A stretch of DNA of 64,000 nt from NCBI GenBank assembly GCA_047967505.1, contig CM106539.1; one strand, given 5' to 3'. Source of the stretch: Dipteris shenzhenensis. Taxonomy: Eukaryota > Polypodiophyta > Polypodiopsida > Gleicheniales. The notes beneath the pieces are model-generated. The model saw nothing but the letters and a program-made list of their open reading frames with translations. It was not told the DNA's origin and searched no databases. The first letter of the stretch is position 1. Every line of letters begins with the position of its first letter. The position numbers were made by a program, and so were the translations under genes. Of the stretch, positions 46,487 through 55,700 are shown in pieces.

Positions 46487-46628
46487 AGAAATAGAATGGC
46501 GACTACAAGAACTGGAAGAAGCTGAAGGTGATGTGCAAGCTCTCCAACTGTTGACATTTGTCATGGCATTCTTGTTTGCCTTGATGAACAACCTCATGCG
46601 ACGCCGCACCTCTAACCCTCGCATGTAA
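46464..46628 (+). CDS. 54-residue frame with coiled-coil start and predicted membrane segment
   Basis: ATG at 46464 overlaps the CCHC frame. The product starts with an acidic helical stretch (PLEEIEWRLQELEEAEGDV), then a hydrophobic segment (LLTFVMAFLFALM), then an arginine-rich tail (LMRRRTSNPRM). The pattern suggests a small membrane-anchored or helical protein, but length alone does not exclude chance. The stop is TAA 46626-46628. Confidence 0.35.
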   Translation: MPDRTPLEEIEWRLQELEEAEGDVQALQLLTFVMAFLFALMNNLMRRRTSNPRM

Positions 46629-46644
46629 TGATCAAAGTGATATC

Positions 46645-46815
46645 ATGAGGATTGGTCCTTTTAAGATTGTCTATGTGCTATTCTATGCTGAAGATTCTTC
46701 TCGTGTAATATTTCACACTACACCAGTCACACCCTACCCTGCCTATGTGTGCTTTTTGGATGTATCTTCGCCCGATTTTCAGTTCAAGCTTCCTCTTACT
46801 ATTGTTCGTCCATAG
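46645..46815 (+). CDS. 56-residue frame just before gag, unknown
   Basis: ATG 46645 to TAG 46813-46815, ending 28 bp before the gag ATG. Rich in hydrophobic and aromatic residues (IGPFKIVYVLFYAED at the start). I recognise no domain. It could be the remnant of an upstream gag or ORF1 segment, or chance. Confidence 0.25.
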   Translation: MRIGPFKIVYVLFYAEDSSRVIFHTTPVTPYPAYVCFLDVSSPDFQFKLPLTIVRP

Positions 46816-46843
46816 ATAAACCCCTCTTTTCCATCTTCCAAGC

Positions 46844-47800
46844 ATGGCTGACATTCCCGTGTTTTGTGGACGGGTAGAAGAAAATCCAAATGAGTATCTT
46901 GTGGCTTTCAAGCGCCCTGTTTCTCTCAACTTTCTTACTGAAGACAGATGGCTATTGGTTCTTCCCACATTTCTAGAAGGTTTGGCTCAAGTGTGGTATG
47001 AGAAGCAAGCCGAAGATGTTCGCCAAAGCTGGCCAAGGTTGACAGCAGCAATGATTGAGTATTTCGGCAAAGAAGAGGAGCCGGAGAATGTGTACCTGCA
47101 GGTGGCAAATTTGAAGCAGTCAGAAGGTGAGACGGCGCGTCGATATGTGGATCGAGCGGCCGTGCTCCTGGACCGTTTGATTGCCACACAGGAGGACAAT
47201 GCCGGGTTTCGAGCTGGAATGACTCAGCATGTGCTAGGCTACCTTGTAGCAGGAGCGAGTGATGAATTCCGCCTCAAGCTTAAATGGGAGAATCCAAAAA
47301 CTATGGTGCTAGCACATGAGATTGCTCAGAAGTTTGATAAGGTTCAGTCTGACCCCGCTTCAAAGAAGACGACTGTCCCTCCGCATCCCCCTCCATTCCT
47401 GCAACAATTACCTGGGGGGTCTAACTCAGGGGCATACCCCCACCCCTCATCAGGGATGTATCCACCGCCTCCACCTCAAAATGTATGGTCCTCCCTTAGA
47501 TGCTTACCCTCAACAAGGTGGATATCCTCATCCTCCGCCTCGAAGATTTCCCCAGCCTCGCCCACAAGCTCCCCTCCTCTCCACTCCCGTGGCCCCTCCA
47601 ACTAAAGAGGCCCCCCCTGCAACAAAACCTGGAGTCAATGACCTAGCCAAGGCCCTAAATGATCTTTGGCTTGAGATGGTGGGCATCAGAAATCAAGCCA
47701 ACCGCCCTCCAAGAGATCGTGCTAATGTTGTATGCTACGAGTGCCACCAGAAGGGTCATTATCGCACAGAATGCCCTAATATTCCAAGGGTGAATCTTCT
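46844..47800 (+). pseudogene. Gypsy gag, frameshifted
   Basis: ATG 46844 begins MADIPVFCGRVEENPNEYL, followed by a retrotransposon-gag core (WYEKQAEDVRQSWPRL, YFGKEEEPENVYLQV) over about residues 20-170 and a Pro-rich linker. At about 47480 the reading shifts +1 into the frame at 47316-48500, which carries the zinc knuckle CYECHQKGHYRTEC (CX2CX4HX4C, about 47728-47772). Because the knuckle lies after the shift, I take the shift as a lesion rather than programmed recoding. Confidence 0.92.
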
Positions 47801-48500
47801 AAGTGAGTTGGGCACTGAAGATTCTGATGTGGAGATCCTTGATCTCGGGAAAAGAACTCGTGCTACCTCGGACCCCTCTCCAAACCGTGGACCGGGCTGC
47901 CCTAGGAAGAAGGTGTCCTTCTCAGAGCCCTCAGATGCTGAGATGGCAGACCCACCAATAGAGAAGACTAAAAGATCTCGCAGGAGTAAGTGGTCACCCT
48001 CGGATTTTCCCATCGGCTCAGGGCAAGAGGACTATTCGGTCGTTCAGGACCTTGCTCATCGGTCTTTGAGCATCACACTCCCTCAACTAATAGCATTAAG
48101 CCCTAAGGTGAGACGTGAGCTGCAGCAAGGCCTCTCAACAAGGAAGAGCAAGAAGAAGGGAAAGGTACGAGCGGTATCTTCTATCTCTGAAGAAATTGAT
48201 CAGCACCCACACACAGTAGATGTCATCATAGATAATTGCCGTGTTAAAAATGTGTGTGTTGATGGGGGAGCTGCATGTAATATCATGGTGCCCCGCATCA
48301 TGAAGAAATTAAATTTGAAATGTACAAGGCGTTCCTCCACCTGCATTAAGGTAGCAGATGGTCGACGACTCGCCACCATGGGAGTCATTGAGGATTTGCC
48401 CATCACTGTCAACGGATTGACCACCACTGTCAATTTCTATGTAGTGGACATTGAAGATACAGGCAGAAGTTACCCAGCCATACTCGGGAGACCATGTTGA
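47801..48500 (+). pseudogene. Gypsy aspartic protease region
   Basis: Open in the frame of 47316-48500. An acidic, basic-patched linker precedes a retropepsin-like domain with VDGGAACNIM (catalytic Asp near 48261, DGGA in place of DSGA, as is common in plant non-chromoviral gypsy elements). Towards the end it has YPAILGRPC. The frame ends in TGA at 48498-48500, where protein-like reading jumps into another frame for about 150 bp and then returns, implying two compensating small indels (about 48494 and 48650). Confidence 0.88.
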
Positions 48501-48506
48501 GAAAAA

Positions 48507-49931
48507 GTGATGCAGTCAGCTATTGGAAGACAGGACACATGTCTTTTGGTGCTTCCAAGGAGAAAATCCCTGTGCAACCTGGTGCCATGGAACCGGAAGA
48601 AGAAGAGGAGCATGACAGTGATACTATCTCAGTGTTGTCTGAGTCTGTCTGAGTCCATGGAAGAATCAGACGGGGGGGAGGAATTCTCAGAGGAGGAAGT
48701 TTACATGATGGGGGTGTCTCCGACCCTGCCACCTGTAGAAAAGATAACAGCTAGTCCTCAACAGCTCGAATCAATGCTTTCTCCAGACCTCACTCCAGGT
48801 GAGAAAGATGAGTTTCTTGCAATGTTCAAAGATTTCCCTGACCTCTTTGCAACTAGCTACCACCACCTTCGCCATGTGACTGCCATAGAGCACAAGATAG
48901 AGCTGAAGCCTGATGCAAAGCCTGTGGCTCAAAAGTATCGGAGATTAGGGCCCCTGCAGACCGACGCTTTGTGCTCAGAGTTGCAGAAGCTGGTAGAGGC
49001 TGGGTTTATTGTTCCGGTTCACAATACTGAATGGGTTTCACCAGTGGTAGTCATCCCAAAGAAAAACAACAAGTGGCGGGTTTGCATCGACTATAAGAAG
49101 CTCAATGCTGCCACCAAGAGGGATCATCATCCTCTACCCTTTCAAGACCTCATTCTTGAGAAGGTAAGTGGTCATGAGATGTATACTTTCTGTGATGGTT
49201 ACTCTGGGTTTTATCAAATCAGAATTGCCGAGGAAGATGTGCTTAAAACCACATTTGCCACACCCTGGGGGACATTTGCATTCAAAGTAATGCCATTTGG
49301 CCTCACCAATGCTCCTGCCACCTTTCAAAGATTTATGCAGATGGTGTTTGCTCCTTATTTGGGGGATTTCTTGGAGGTGTTTTTAGATGATTTCTGTATA
49401 TTCTCATCACGTAAGGAGCATGTCATGAAGGTTAGATTGGCCTTCCAAAGGGTCAATGATGCAAATGGCAGTCTCAACCCTGAAAAATGCACCATTGGAG
49501 CCACTCAAGGGAGGTTATTGGGACATGTTGTCTCATTCGAGGGCATCAAGCCTGACCCCGAGAAGGTAGAAGCCATCCTCAAGCTCTCCCCACCTACAAC
49601 CAAACGTCAGGTACGCTCATTTGTCAATCTAGCAGGATACTATCGCCGCTTCATTGATCAGTATGCTGCTTTGACACGGCCCATGACTATGCTATTAAAA
49701 GATGTGGTTGATTTCTCTTGGAATGAGGATTGTGATCATGGGTTTGCACAAATCAAGAATGCTCTGGCTTCAGAACCCATTCTACGCAATCCAGACTGGT
49801 GGTCAAAGACCTTCTATATCAATCCTGGGTTTGGTGAGCACACTCTGGCAGGTATTCTTCTCCAGCAAGGGGAGGATCGGTTCATGTATCCCGTTCGATT
49901 TGCTTCTCGACAATTGCTCGACACTGAGTGA
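48507..49931 (+). pseudogene. Gypsy reverse transcriptase
   Basis: From about 48680 the frame reads a typical gypsy reverse transcriptase: WVSPVVVIPKKNNKWRVCIDY, FCDGYSGFYQI (first catalytic Asp), MPFGLTNAPATFQRFM and FLDDFCIF (the YXDD-box pair of Asp as FLDD), then the connection region KRQVRSFVNLAGYYRRFI. The first 45 or so codons after 48507 are probably out of frame. A TGA at 49929-49931 separates it from the RNase H C-terminal half. The reverse transcriptase active site itself looks intact. Confidence 0.94.
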
Positions 49932-50276
49932 CGCTATTCAGAGGCTGACAAGCATGCATTGTCTTTGGTGTTTTGCATTGAGAAATTTAAGCATTATGTG
50001 GCTGGAAGGTCCTTCTTTATACTCACTAGCACTGGTCTTGCAAAGCAGGTTCTTCAATCACCAAATCCCATGGGCCGGTTGGCCAAATGGTTGGCAGTTC
50101 TACAAGAATATGATTTTTCTTTCAAAATTGTAAAAGGGGGTTGTTCCAACTTGAAGAATGCTTTGATTGATTTAGAGGAGTGCCTTGATGTAACCCTTGT
50201 AGCAACCATAGAAGTTGGGGATCCTTGGTATGGTGGTATCTACAAGTTTTTAACCACTTTCTCCTTTCCTTCATAA
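49782..50276 (+). pseudogene. Degenerate pol RNase H (catalytic acids lost)
   Basis: The domain is recognisable from FYINPGFGEHTLAGILLQQ, PVRFASRQLL, YSEADKHALSLVFCIEKFKHY, GRLAKWLAVLQEYDF and FKIVKG. Aligned to family consensus by eye, the four acidic positions are changed: TDAS reads YINP, the TEKE Glu reads ADKH, the TDH Asp reads TST, and the VADAL Asp reads LKNAL. The domain is split by TGA 49929-49931 and followed by TAA 50274-50276. It probably serves as a structural tether, with the upstream RNase H (45886-46348) supplying activity in an intact relative. Confidence 0.85.
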
Positions 50277-51542
50277 AGTACTAGCTATGAGAGAAAGAAG
50301 ATCCGCAGAGATAGTAGGCGCTATACCCTCCTTGATGGGGTGTTGTACCGTCAAGGCATGGATGGGGTGCTCAGACGGGCCATTGATGCAGATGAAGTGC
50401 CTAAGGTATTGAAGCATTATCATGATGGATTTTGTGGAGGCCACTATTGCAGTGACTATACAGCTAAGAAGATTTTACATGCTGGATACTATTGGCCGAC
50501 CTTGTTCAAGGATGTCACTTTGTATTGCAAAACCTGTGAACCATGTCAATTCTTCGGTAGGAAGGATTTGCGTCCCGGGCAACATCACCCAGTGATGTCC
50601 ATCCATCCATTTCAGAAGTGGGGAATAGATTTTGTCAGACCCTTGCCCATGACTGCCCGCAAAAAGAAGTATCTTTTGGTAGCGACTCAGTATGTCACTA
50701 AGTGGGCTGAAGCTATCGCCCTCTCTGCTGCAAATGGCAAGGCAGTTTCAAATTTCATCTTTTGAACGTATCTGCACAAGGTTTGGGACACCCATGGAGA
50801 TAGTCTCTGACCATGGGAGTCCATTCTTAAATGAAGCAGTGGAGTTACTCATGGATCGCATGGGCATTGATCATCACACTTCTAGCATCTATTACCCAGC
50901 ATCCATGGGTCAAACAGAGCGGACCAATGGCCTCCTTTGTAAAACCATGGGAAAAATGGCACAGGGAATAGGAGCCAATGGGATCAGAAGGTCACTAAAG
51001 CCGTGTGGGCTTACAACATCACTCATAAAACTTCTACAGGTCACACCCCTTTTGAGTTGGTGTATGGTACTGAGGCAGTTTTACCACTAGAGATAGAGAT
51101 TCTAGCCTTGAGATTGGCGCAGGAACAGAGGATGACAGAAGATGAACATGTAGAGGCCAAATTAGTACAACTTGAGAAGTTAGATGAGACCCAATGCCTT
51201 GCACTACATCAAACAGAGATCCAAAAGAATCGACAAAAGGCCCGATTGGATGCTAAGATTCGCAAGGGATGGGAAAGACACTTTGCTGAGGGGGATGTTG
51301 TGCTATGCTTTGATAATAGATTGGACCACCAAATGGATAAGAAGTTTCTGCCACTGTGGGCTGGTCCATACAAAGTCATCAAAGAACGTAGCAATGGGTC
51401 TGTACAAGTTCAGGAGCTGCATGAACCATACGGCAAGAAGGTGATCAACAAGCGCTACCTCAAGCCTTTCTTTGTGCGTAATGGTCCCAGGCATGGAAAT
51501 GCGGTGCATTCCCTACCTGGGGGGGGGGACTGTTATGGATAA
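50277..51542 (+). pseudogene. Gypsy integrase, two frameshifts
   Basis: The N-terminal HHCC zinc-binding region (HYHDGFCGGH, then YCKTCEPC) and the first catalytic Asp (KWGIDFVRPLP) are in the frame of 50340-50765. After a frameshift near 50750 come the second Asp (IVSDHGSPFLN) and Glu (GQTERTNGLL) in the frame of 50692-51090. After a second shift near 51000 come the C-terminal half, HTPFELVYGTEAVLPLE and GPYKVIKE (GPY/F module), ending at 51542. The DDE triad is conserved. No chromodomain follows. Confidence 0.93.
51519..51530 (+). other. Gypsy polypurine tract
   Basis: A run of ten G followed by AC lies immediately before the 3' LTR start, the expected plus-strand primer site. Confidence 0.88.
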
Positions 51543-52520
51543 AATTGTCTAAGGAAAAATGCATTAATATGTATGTGTGTTTGTATATGTGGCAATAGTA
51601 TAATAAAATATGGTGTGCATAGGGCCCAAGGTTGAGGTGGCAAGGCATGACCATGTGCCACCCTTCCATGTAAGAGGACCCATAAGGTGTGTTGTACATA
51701 ATCCATGATAGTAATATTATAAAATGCAAGGTGGCATGGCTCCTCCATGTGCCACCCCTCCACCTAGGATGCATTAAGTGAGATATGGCTCAAAGTCCAT
51801 GGGAGAAGCAATATAAAATGGGTGGAGATGGCTATTATATTGAGTTATTCCCTCCATATGAGATAGGCTCATGTGGGGGAGGTATAGAAGGACAAAGAGA
51901 GCTAGTTAAATAATGGGGAAAGTAGGATGAGGTGGCAAGATTCCTTGTGCCAACCCTCCACTTGTCCTCCTAGAGGTTTGAACCTATTATAAAATTGGAA
52001 AGAGACCAAGGGAGTATCATAGACTTGAGATATGGGGCTTGATTTATGTGGAAAATTGAGGCAAAGGGTTGTCGCACACAATTGAGAGTGCGTACCCACC
52101 TAGCCCACATGGGAGACTTTTCCACACACACCATGCATGTGGGAGGATACATTAATGTGGAGAGACCCCCTCTTTTGGCTATAAAAGGAAGGGGCTATTC
52201 CTTGATGAGACACGCTCATTCTTGTAAAGCCACCTAGCTAGTATTTTGATATTTCCCTCTCATCCCTTCTTTCCGATAAAGTATGGATCACTTCCCTTGA
52301 TGTCTACATCTCAACATTCCTCCTCCTATCATGTTCATGCTTCTCTTCCCCCTCTCCCTTTCCCCTTGTGTCATAGTCTCCCTTTTCCTTCCCTCCCCTT
52401 CTAATTCCTTTTTCACCCCTATGTCATCCCTTCGCCCTCATGCTCTCCTCTTCTCTATGGCCTTTGAGCGTCGCCATACTTAGTCTATAGCCTCTGGTCT
52501 TGATTACATTTCCGGCTAAA
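51531..52520 (+). repeat. Gypsy 3' LTR (990 bp)
   Basis: Same length and nearly the same sequence as the 5' LTR at 43538-44527, with about three substitutions seen. Starts TGTTATGG and ends GGCTAAA, directly followed by the AGTGG duplication. The end is not the canonical CA. Confidence 0.96.
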
Positions 52521-52525
52521 AGTGG
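52521..52525 (+). repeat. Target-site duplication AGTGG, right copy
   Basis: Matches 43533-43537. Assignment assumes the LTR ends at CTAAA. The next bases after the 5' LTR (AGTTTTGG) share only AGT by chance. Confidence 0.85.
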
Positions 52526-52572
52526 TCATCAATTATTTTTTGGAACATGACTTGTCGGGTGTGGTATTTCCC

Positions 52573-52878
52573 TTTTGGAACATTTTGAGGTTGATGAATC
52601 AAACAATAAGTTGTGTTACATGTACCTCTTTCTAAGGATATTGATTTGTAATTGCATTTGATACTGTGACATCAATAGCAATTAGATCTCTACATTGAAG
52701 CCCAAAGTCCCACAATACAGTTTCTTTTTGGAACATTTTGAGAATGATGACTAAAACAATGAGTTGCCTTACATGTACCTCTTGCTAAGGATATTGATTT
52801 GTAATTGCATATGATATTGTGACATCAATAACAAGTTGAGCTCTATATTGAAGCCCGAAGTCTCACAATCAAGTGTGT
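52573..52878 (+). repeat. 153-bp tandem doublet
   Basis: TTTTGGAACATTTTGAG begins at 52573 and at 52726. Both copies continue through TTACATGTACCTCTT, AAGGATATTGATTTGTAATT and GTGACATCAATA, about 88 percent alike. Confidence 0.92.
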
Positions 52879-53690
52879 TTATTGTAATATCTTTTTTGTG
52901 GATGGGCGCAAGTGAATGGATCTCCTTTGATATCATCTGGTTGTACAATACTTGTCCAATTTAATAATCCTTAGCAAAGCAAGACTGCAATGCCATGTTT
53001 TCTATAAACCATACTTTGTCTTGTGTGTGATTCATTGATGTTTTTTTATATTTTTGCGGAGTTAAAAGTGAGTCTATTTATAGTATTGCAAAACACACAT
53101 GTTTGGTTGGATGGAGAAGGGCTCGATGGATTTATCTTATATGGTGTAATCCATAACCTAATTCCTACTTTTTCTTCTTATGTCTACTACTAGACTCTCA
53201 CTGAACTATGGCTAGCATGGCAACCTAGTCTAAAAATTCAAAATAATAAACTTTTGCTACCACTTGCCAGATGTCAAGTCAATCATTATCTACATAGACT
53301 CATTCAACTATTGTATGGTCACCTAGTATCATTTAAGTGCTCTTGCCAAGGTACTTCTTGTACAACTCTATGTGTCCAAATAAGGCTCAAAATGGGAGTT
53401 ATTACTCAGGACACTTGGCCACATGAAAGTTATATGCATAGCTTGTACTTGATATAGTAGATAAGAAAGTCATATACATTACTTATGACATAAGTGATGT
53501 GGCCATCACATAGCTTGTGACATAGCAATGTTCAATTATGCTTGATATAGTAGACAAGAAAGCTATATGCATAACTTATGACATGATAGTGATAGCAATT
53601 TTTGTATTTGATGGGCACCATGGCTACTCCCCCACCATGGGGGGGTCAGTCTTGGTGAACCTCGTGGGGTGTAAGCAAAAGGTTGGGTGC
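52879..53690. other. Unannotated stretch with a weak doublet
   Basis: CTTGATATAGTAGA-AAGAAAG followed by TATATGCATAACTTATGACAT-type text occurs near 53450 and 53541. No gene is recognised. Confidence 0.5.
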
Positions 53691-53695
53691 ACACA

Positions 53696-53766
<71 letters not shown>

Positions 53767-53857
53767 ACATGCATGTATGCACACATGTGTGCACATGAGT
53801 GTGTGTGTGTGCGTGTGCATGCGTGTGTGTAAGCATGTGTGCATGCATGTGCATCTG

Positions 53858-53899
<42 letters not shown>

Positions 53900-53916
53900 T
53901 GCGCGCGCGTGTATAA
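53691..53916. repeat. Compound (CT)n(CA)n...(GT)n(GC)n microsatellite
   Basis: CT tract 53699-53742 and CA tract 53742-53769, then mixed TGTG/GCATG sequence, then a GT tract about 53862-53889 running into GCGCGCGCGCATGCGCGCGC to about 53911. The CA and GT tracts are complementary, and the alternating purine-pyrimidine stretch is a Z-DNA candidate. Frames of 84-127 codons here are artefacts. Confidence 0.95.
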
Positions 53917-54513
53917 GGTGTTGATATGGTACTTACACAATGACATGTGTAACTAATGTTCTGGAGCTATGATAACTTTAGATAAGAGGCACTCTTGAGA
54001 TGGCAACTTGTACATGGAGACACTTTTGCTTATAATAATCATGGAGATATGCAGGGCAACTTGCACATTTCTCGAGGTCGTAGAAAGCACATTCTCTCAT
54101 GAGCAAAGGGTTGACAAACTATACAAACCGAGCTAGACTTGGTGTATGTCTTATGATATGTTGGAATGACACATAGAAGTGGTATATTGTAATTGAACTA
54201 TATGGTGCATGCAGAATCATGTGTCCAATAAATGTTCTAAAGTTGTGATAACTTTGAATAAGAGACATACCTGATGATACATGTCGAAATCTAGTCTTGT
54301 GATTCTAGTAGTACAAGTTCCTAGAATATGAAGAATTTTGGAGAAACAATTGTGTCAAGAACTCCCGTTTTCCATGGATGACAATGTGCTATGCACAATA
54401 TTGGCTCCTTTGGATGGGATGATGCTCTATAGGTAATAACATTGATCAAAACATGAGCCATATATATGGTGCATGTACCATTCTCTTTTGAAATAATAAA
54501 TACAATCATGGCT
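53917..54513. other. Unannotated stretch
   Basis: No gene or repeat recognised. Confidence 0.4.
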
Positions 54514-54940
54514 GTATGATCACCTTAACTATCAGAGAGAATGATGCTAATGGGACTATATAGAATGGTCATTGTTTGGTACTACCAATGGACTAGGTGC
54601 TAAGGGGTTGGGCATGTACATTGCTTGAAGGGACTACCAATGGACTAGGTTCTAAGGGCTTGGGCTTATACAAATTGCTTAAATGGTAAGGTGAAATGGG
54701 CATGTCACTTTACATAACCCCCAATGGAGTATGATCACCTTAACTGTCAGAAAGGATGACGCTAATGGGACTATGTAGAATGGTCATTGTTTGGTACTAC
54801 CAATGGACTAGATGCTAAGGGGTTGGGCATATGCATTGCTTGAAGGGACTACTGATGGACTAGGTTCTAAGGGCTTGGGCATATATAAATTGCTTAAATT
54901 TTAAGGTGAAATAAGCATGTCACTTTACATAACCCCCAAC
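54514..54940 (+). repeat. 215-bp tandem doublet
   Basis: GTATGATCACCTTAACT begins at 54514 and 54729. The copies are over 90 percent alike and each itself contains two related phrases (CTACCAATGGACTAGGTGCTA and CTACCAATGGACTAGGTTCTA), so the doublet is nested on an older internal duplication. Confidence 0.93.
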
Positions 54941-55407
54941 ACATGAATGAAAGGAAACCATGAGTATTGGAAGCAAACGGACAAAGTCATTTGATCATAT
55001 ATACCCATATCTTCCTATGAAGGGACATTGGTATACAAAAGAAATTACCTTGGAATAATCCCTTCATTTATTCACTTAGTGTTAGAATTGGGCAATCACC
55101 ATGATATGTATTGTTGACATAAAGTTTTATATCAATTTTTACTAAACACGAAATCTTGAGGTAGTGGCAATGGTCAGCCTTGTAGATCAGTGTCATTCCT
55201 TCATGCTTTTTAAGCATTGTTGGTGGCATTTACCATAATGCCTATGTAGTGATGGTGGGCAAGTCATTGTTGAGCATTGCACTACCTTTGCTATTGTTTG
55301 TAGCCCATATCTTTGACCTATTAACCATGGATTTTTTAAATCCACATGGCAACTTGGGGGAGAAGGGCTTATGAAAAGTTGCCACGTGTGGGCCACCCTT
55401 CGATGCT
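54941..55407. other. Unannotated stretch
   Basis: No gene or repeat recognised. Confidence 0.4.
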
Positions 55408-55700
55408 TTAACTACTGACTCTTAGACTACTACCCTTGGACTCTTGGACTCTTGTATTATCACTGTCAGTAGAATCATGGGATATTATTGCCTCTTGAAC
55501 TACCACAAGATCTTGGACTACCACCCTTGGACTCTTAGAGTACCACTGGTACTTGGGATACCACCCTTGGACTCTTGGACTACCACTAGCTCTTGAACTA
55601 CCACTTCCTCTTGGACTGCCACCCTTGCACTGTTGGACTACCAACATCTCTTGAACTACCACTACCTCTTGCACTGCCACCCTTGGAGTGTTGGGCTACC
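55408..55700. repeat. Minisatellite of CTCTTGGACTACCAC units
   Basis: Variants of ACTACCACCCTTGGACTCTTGG recur many times with unit length near 15-30 bp, mostly multiples of three. This keeps a minus-strand frame of 90 codons open (55408-55680, Val/Gln/Ser/Arg-rich). The regularity explains that frame without invoking a gene. Confidence 0.85.

Larger units (their letters stand above)
43538..52520 (+). mobile_element. Ty3/gypsy LTR retrotransposon with an extra RNase H upstream of gag (8983 bp)
   Basis: Two 990-bp LTRs enclose, in order: a primer site resembling the tRNA-Asp type used by Tat/Athila elements, a long leader, a cluster of small reading frames including an RNase H domain, gag with CCHC, an aspartic protease with DGGA, reverse transcriptase, a degenerate RNase H, integrase, and a G-rich polypurine tract. 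Integrase follows reverse transcriptase, as in gypsy. Primer type, DGGA protease and the second RNase H point to the Tat-like branch, without a chromodomain. LTRs differ at about three sites, so insertion is recent, yet the coding region is broken in at least eight places. Confidence 0.95.

Noticed and set aside
53563-53956. His/Thr, Cys/Val and Ser/Leu repeat frames up to 127 codons
   Set aside because: Direct translation of CA/GT/CT microsatellites.
55408-55680. 90-codon minus frame as a repetitive protein gene
   Set aside because: The underlying minisatellite has unit lengths in multiples of three, which keeps the frame open by itself.
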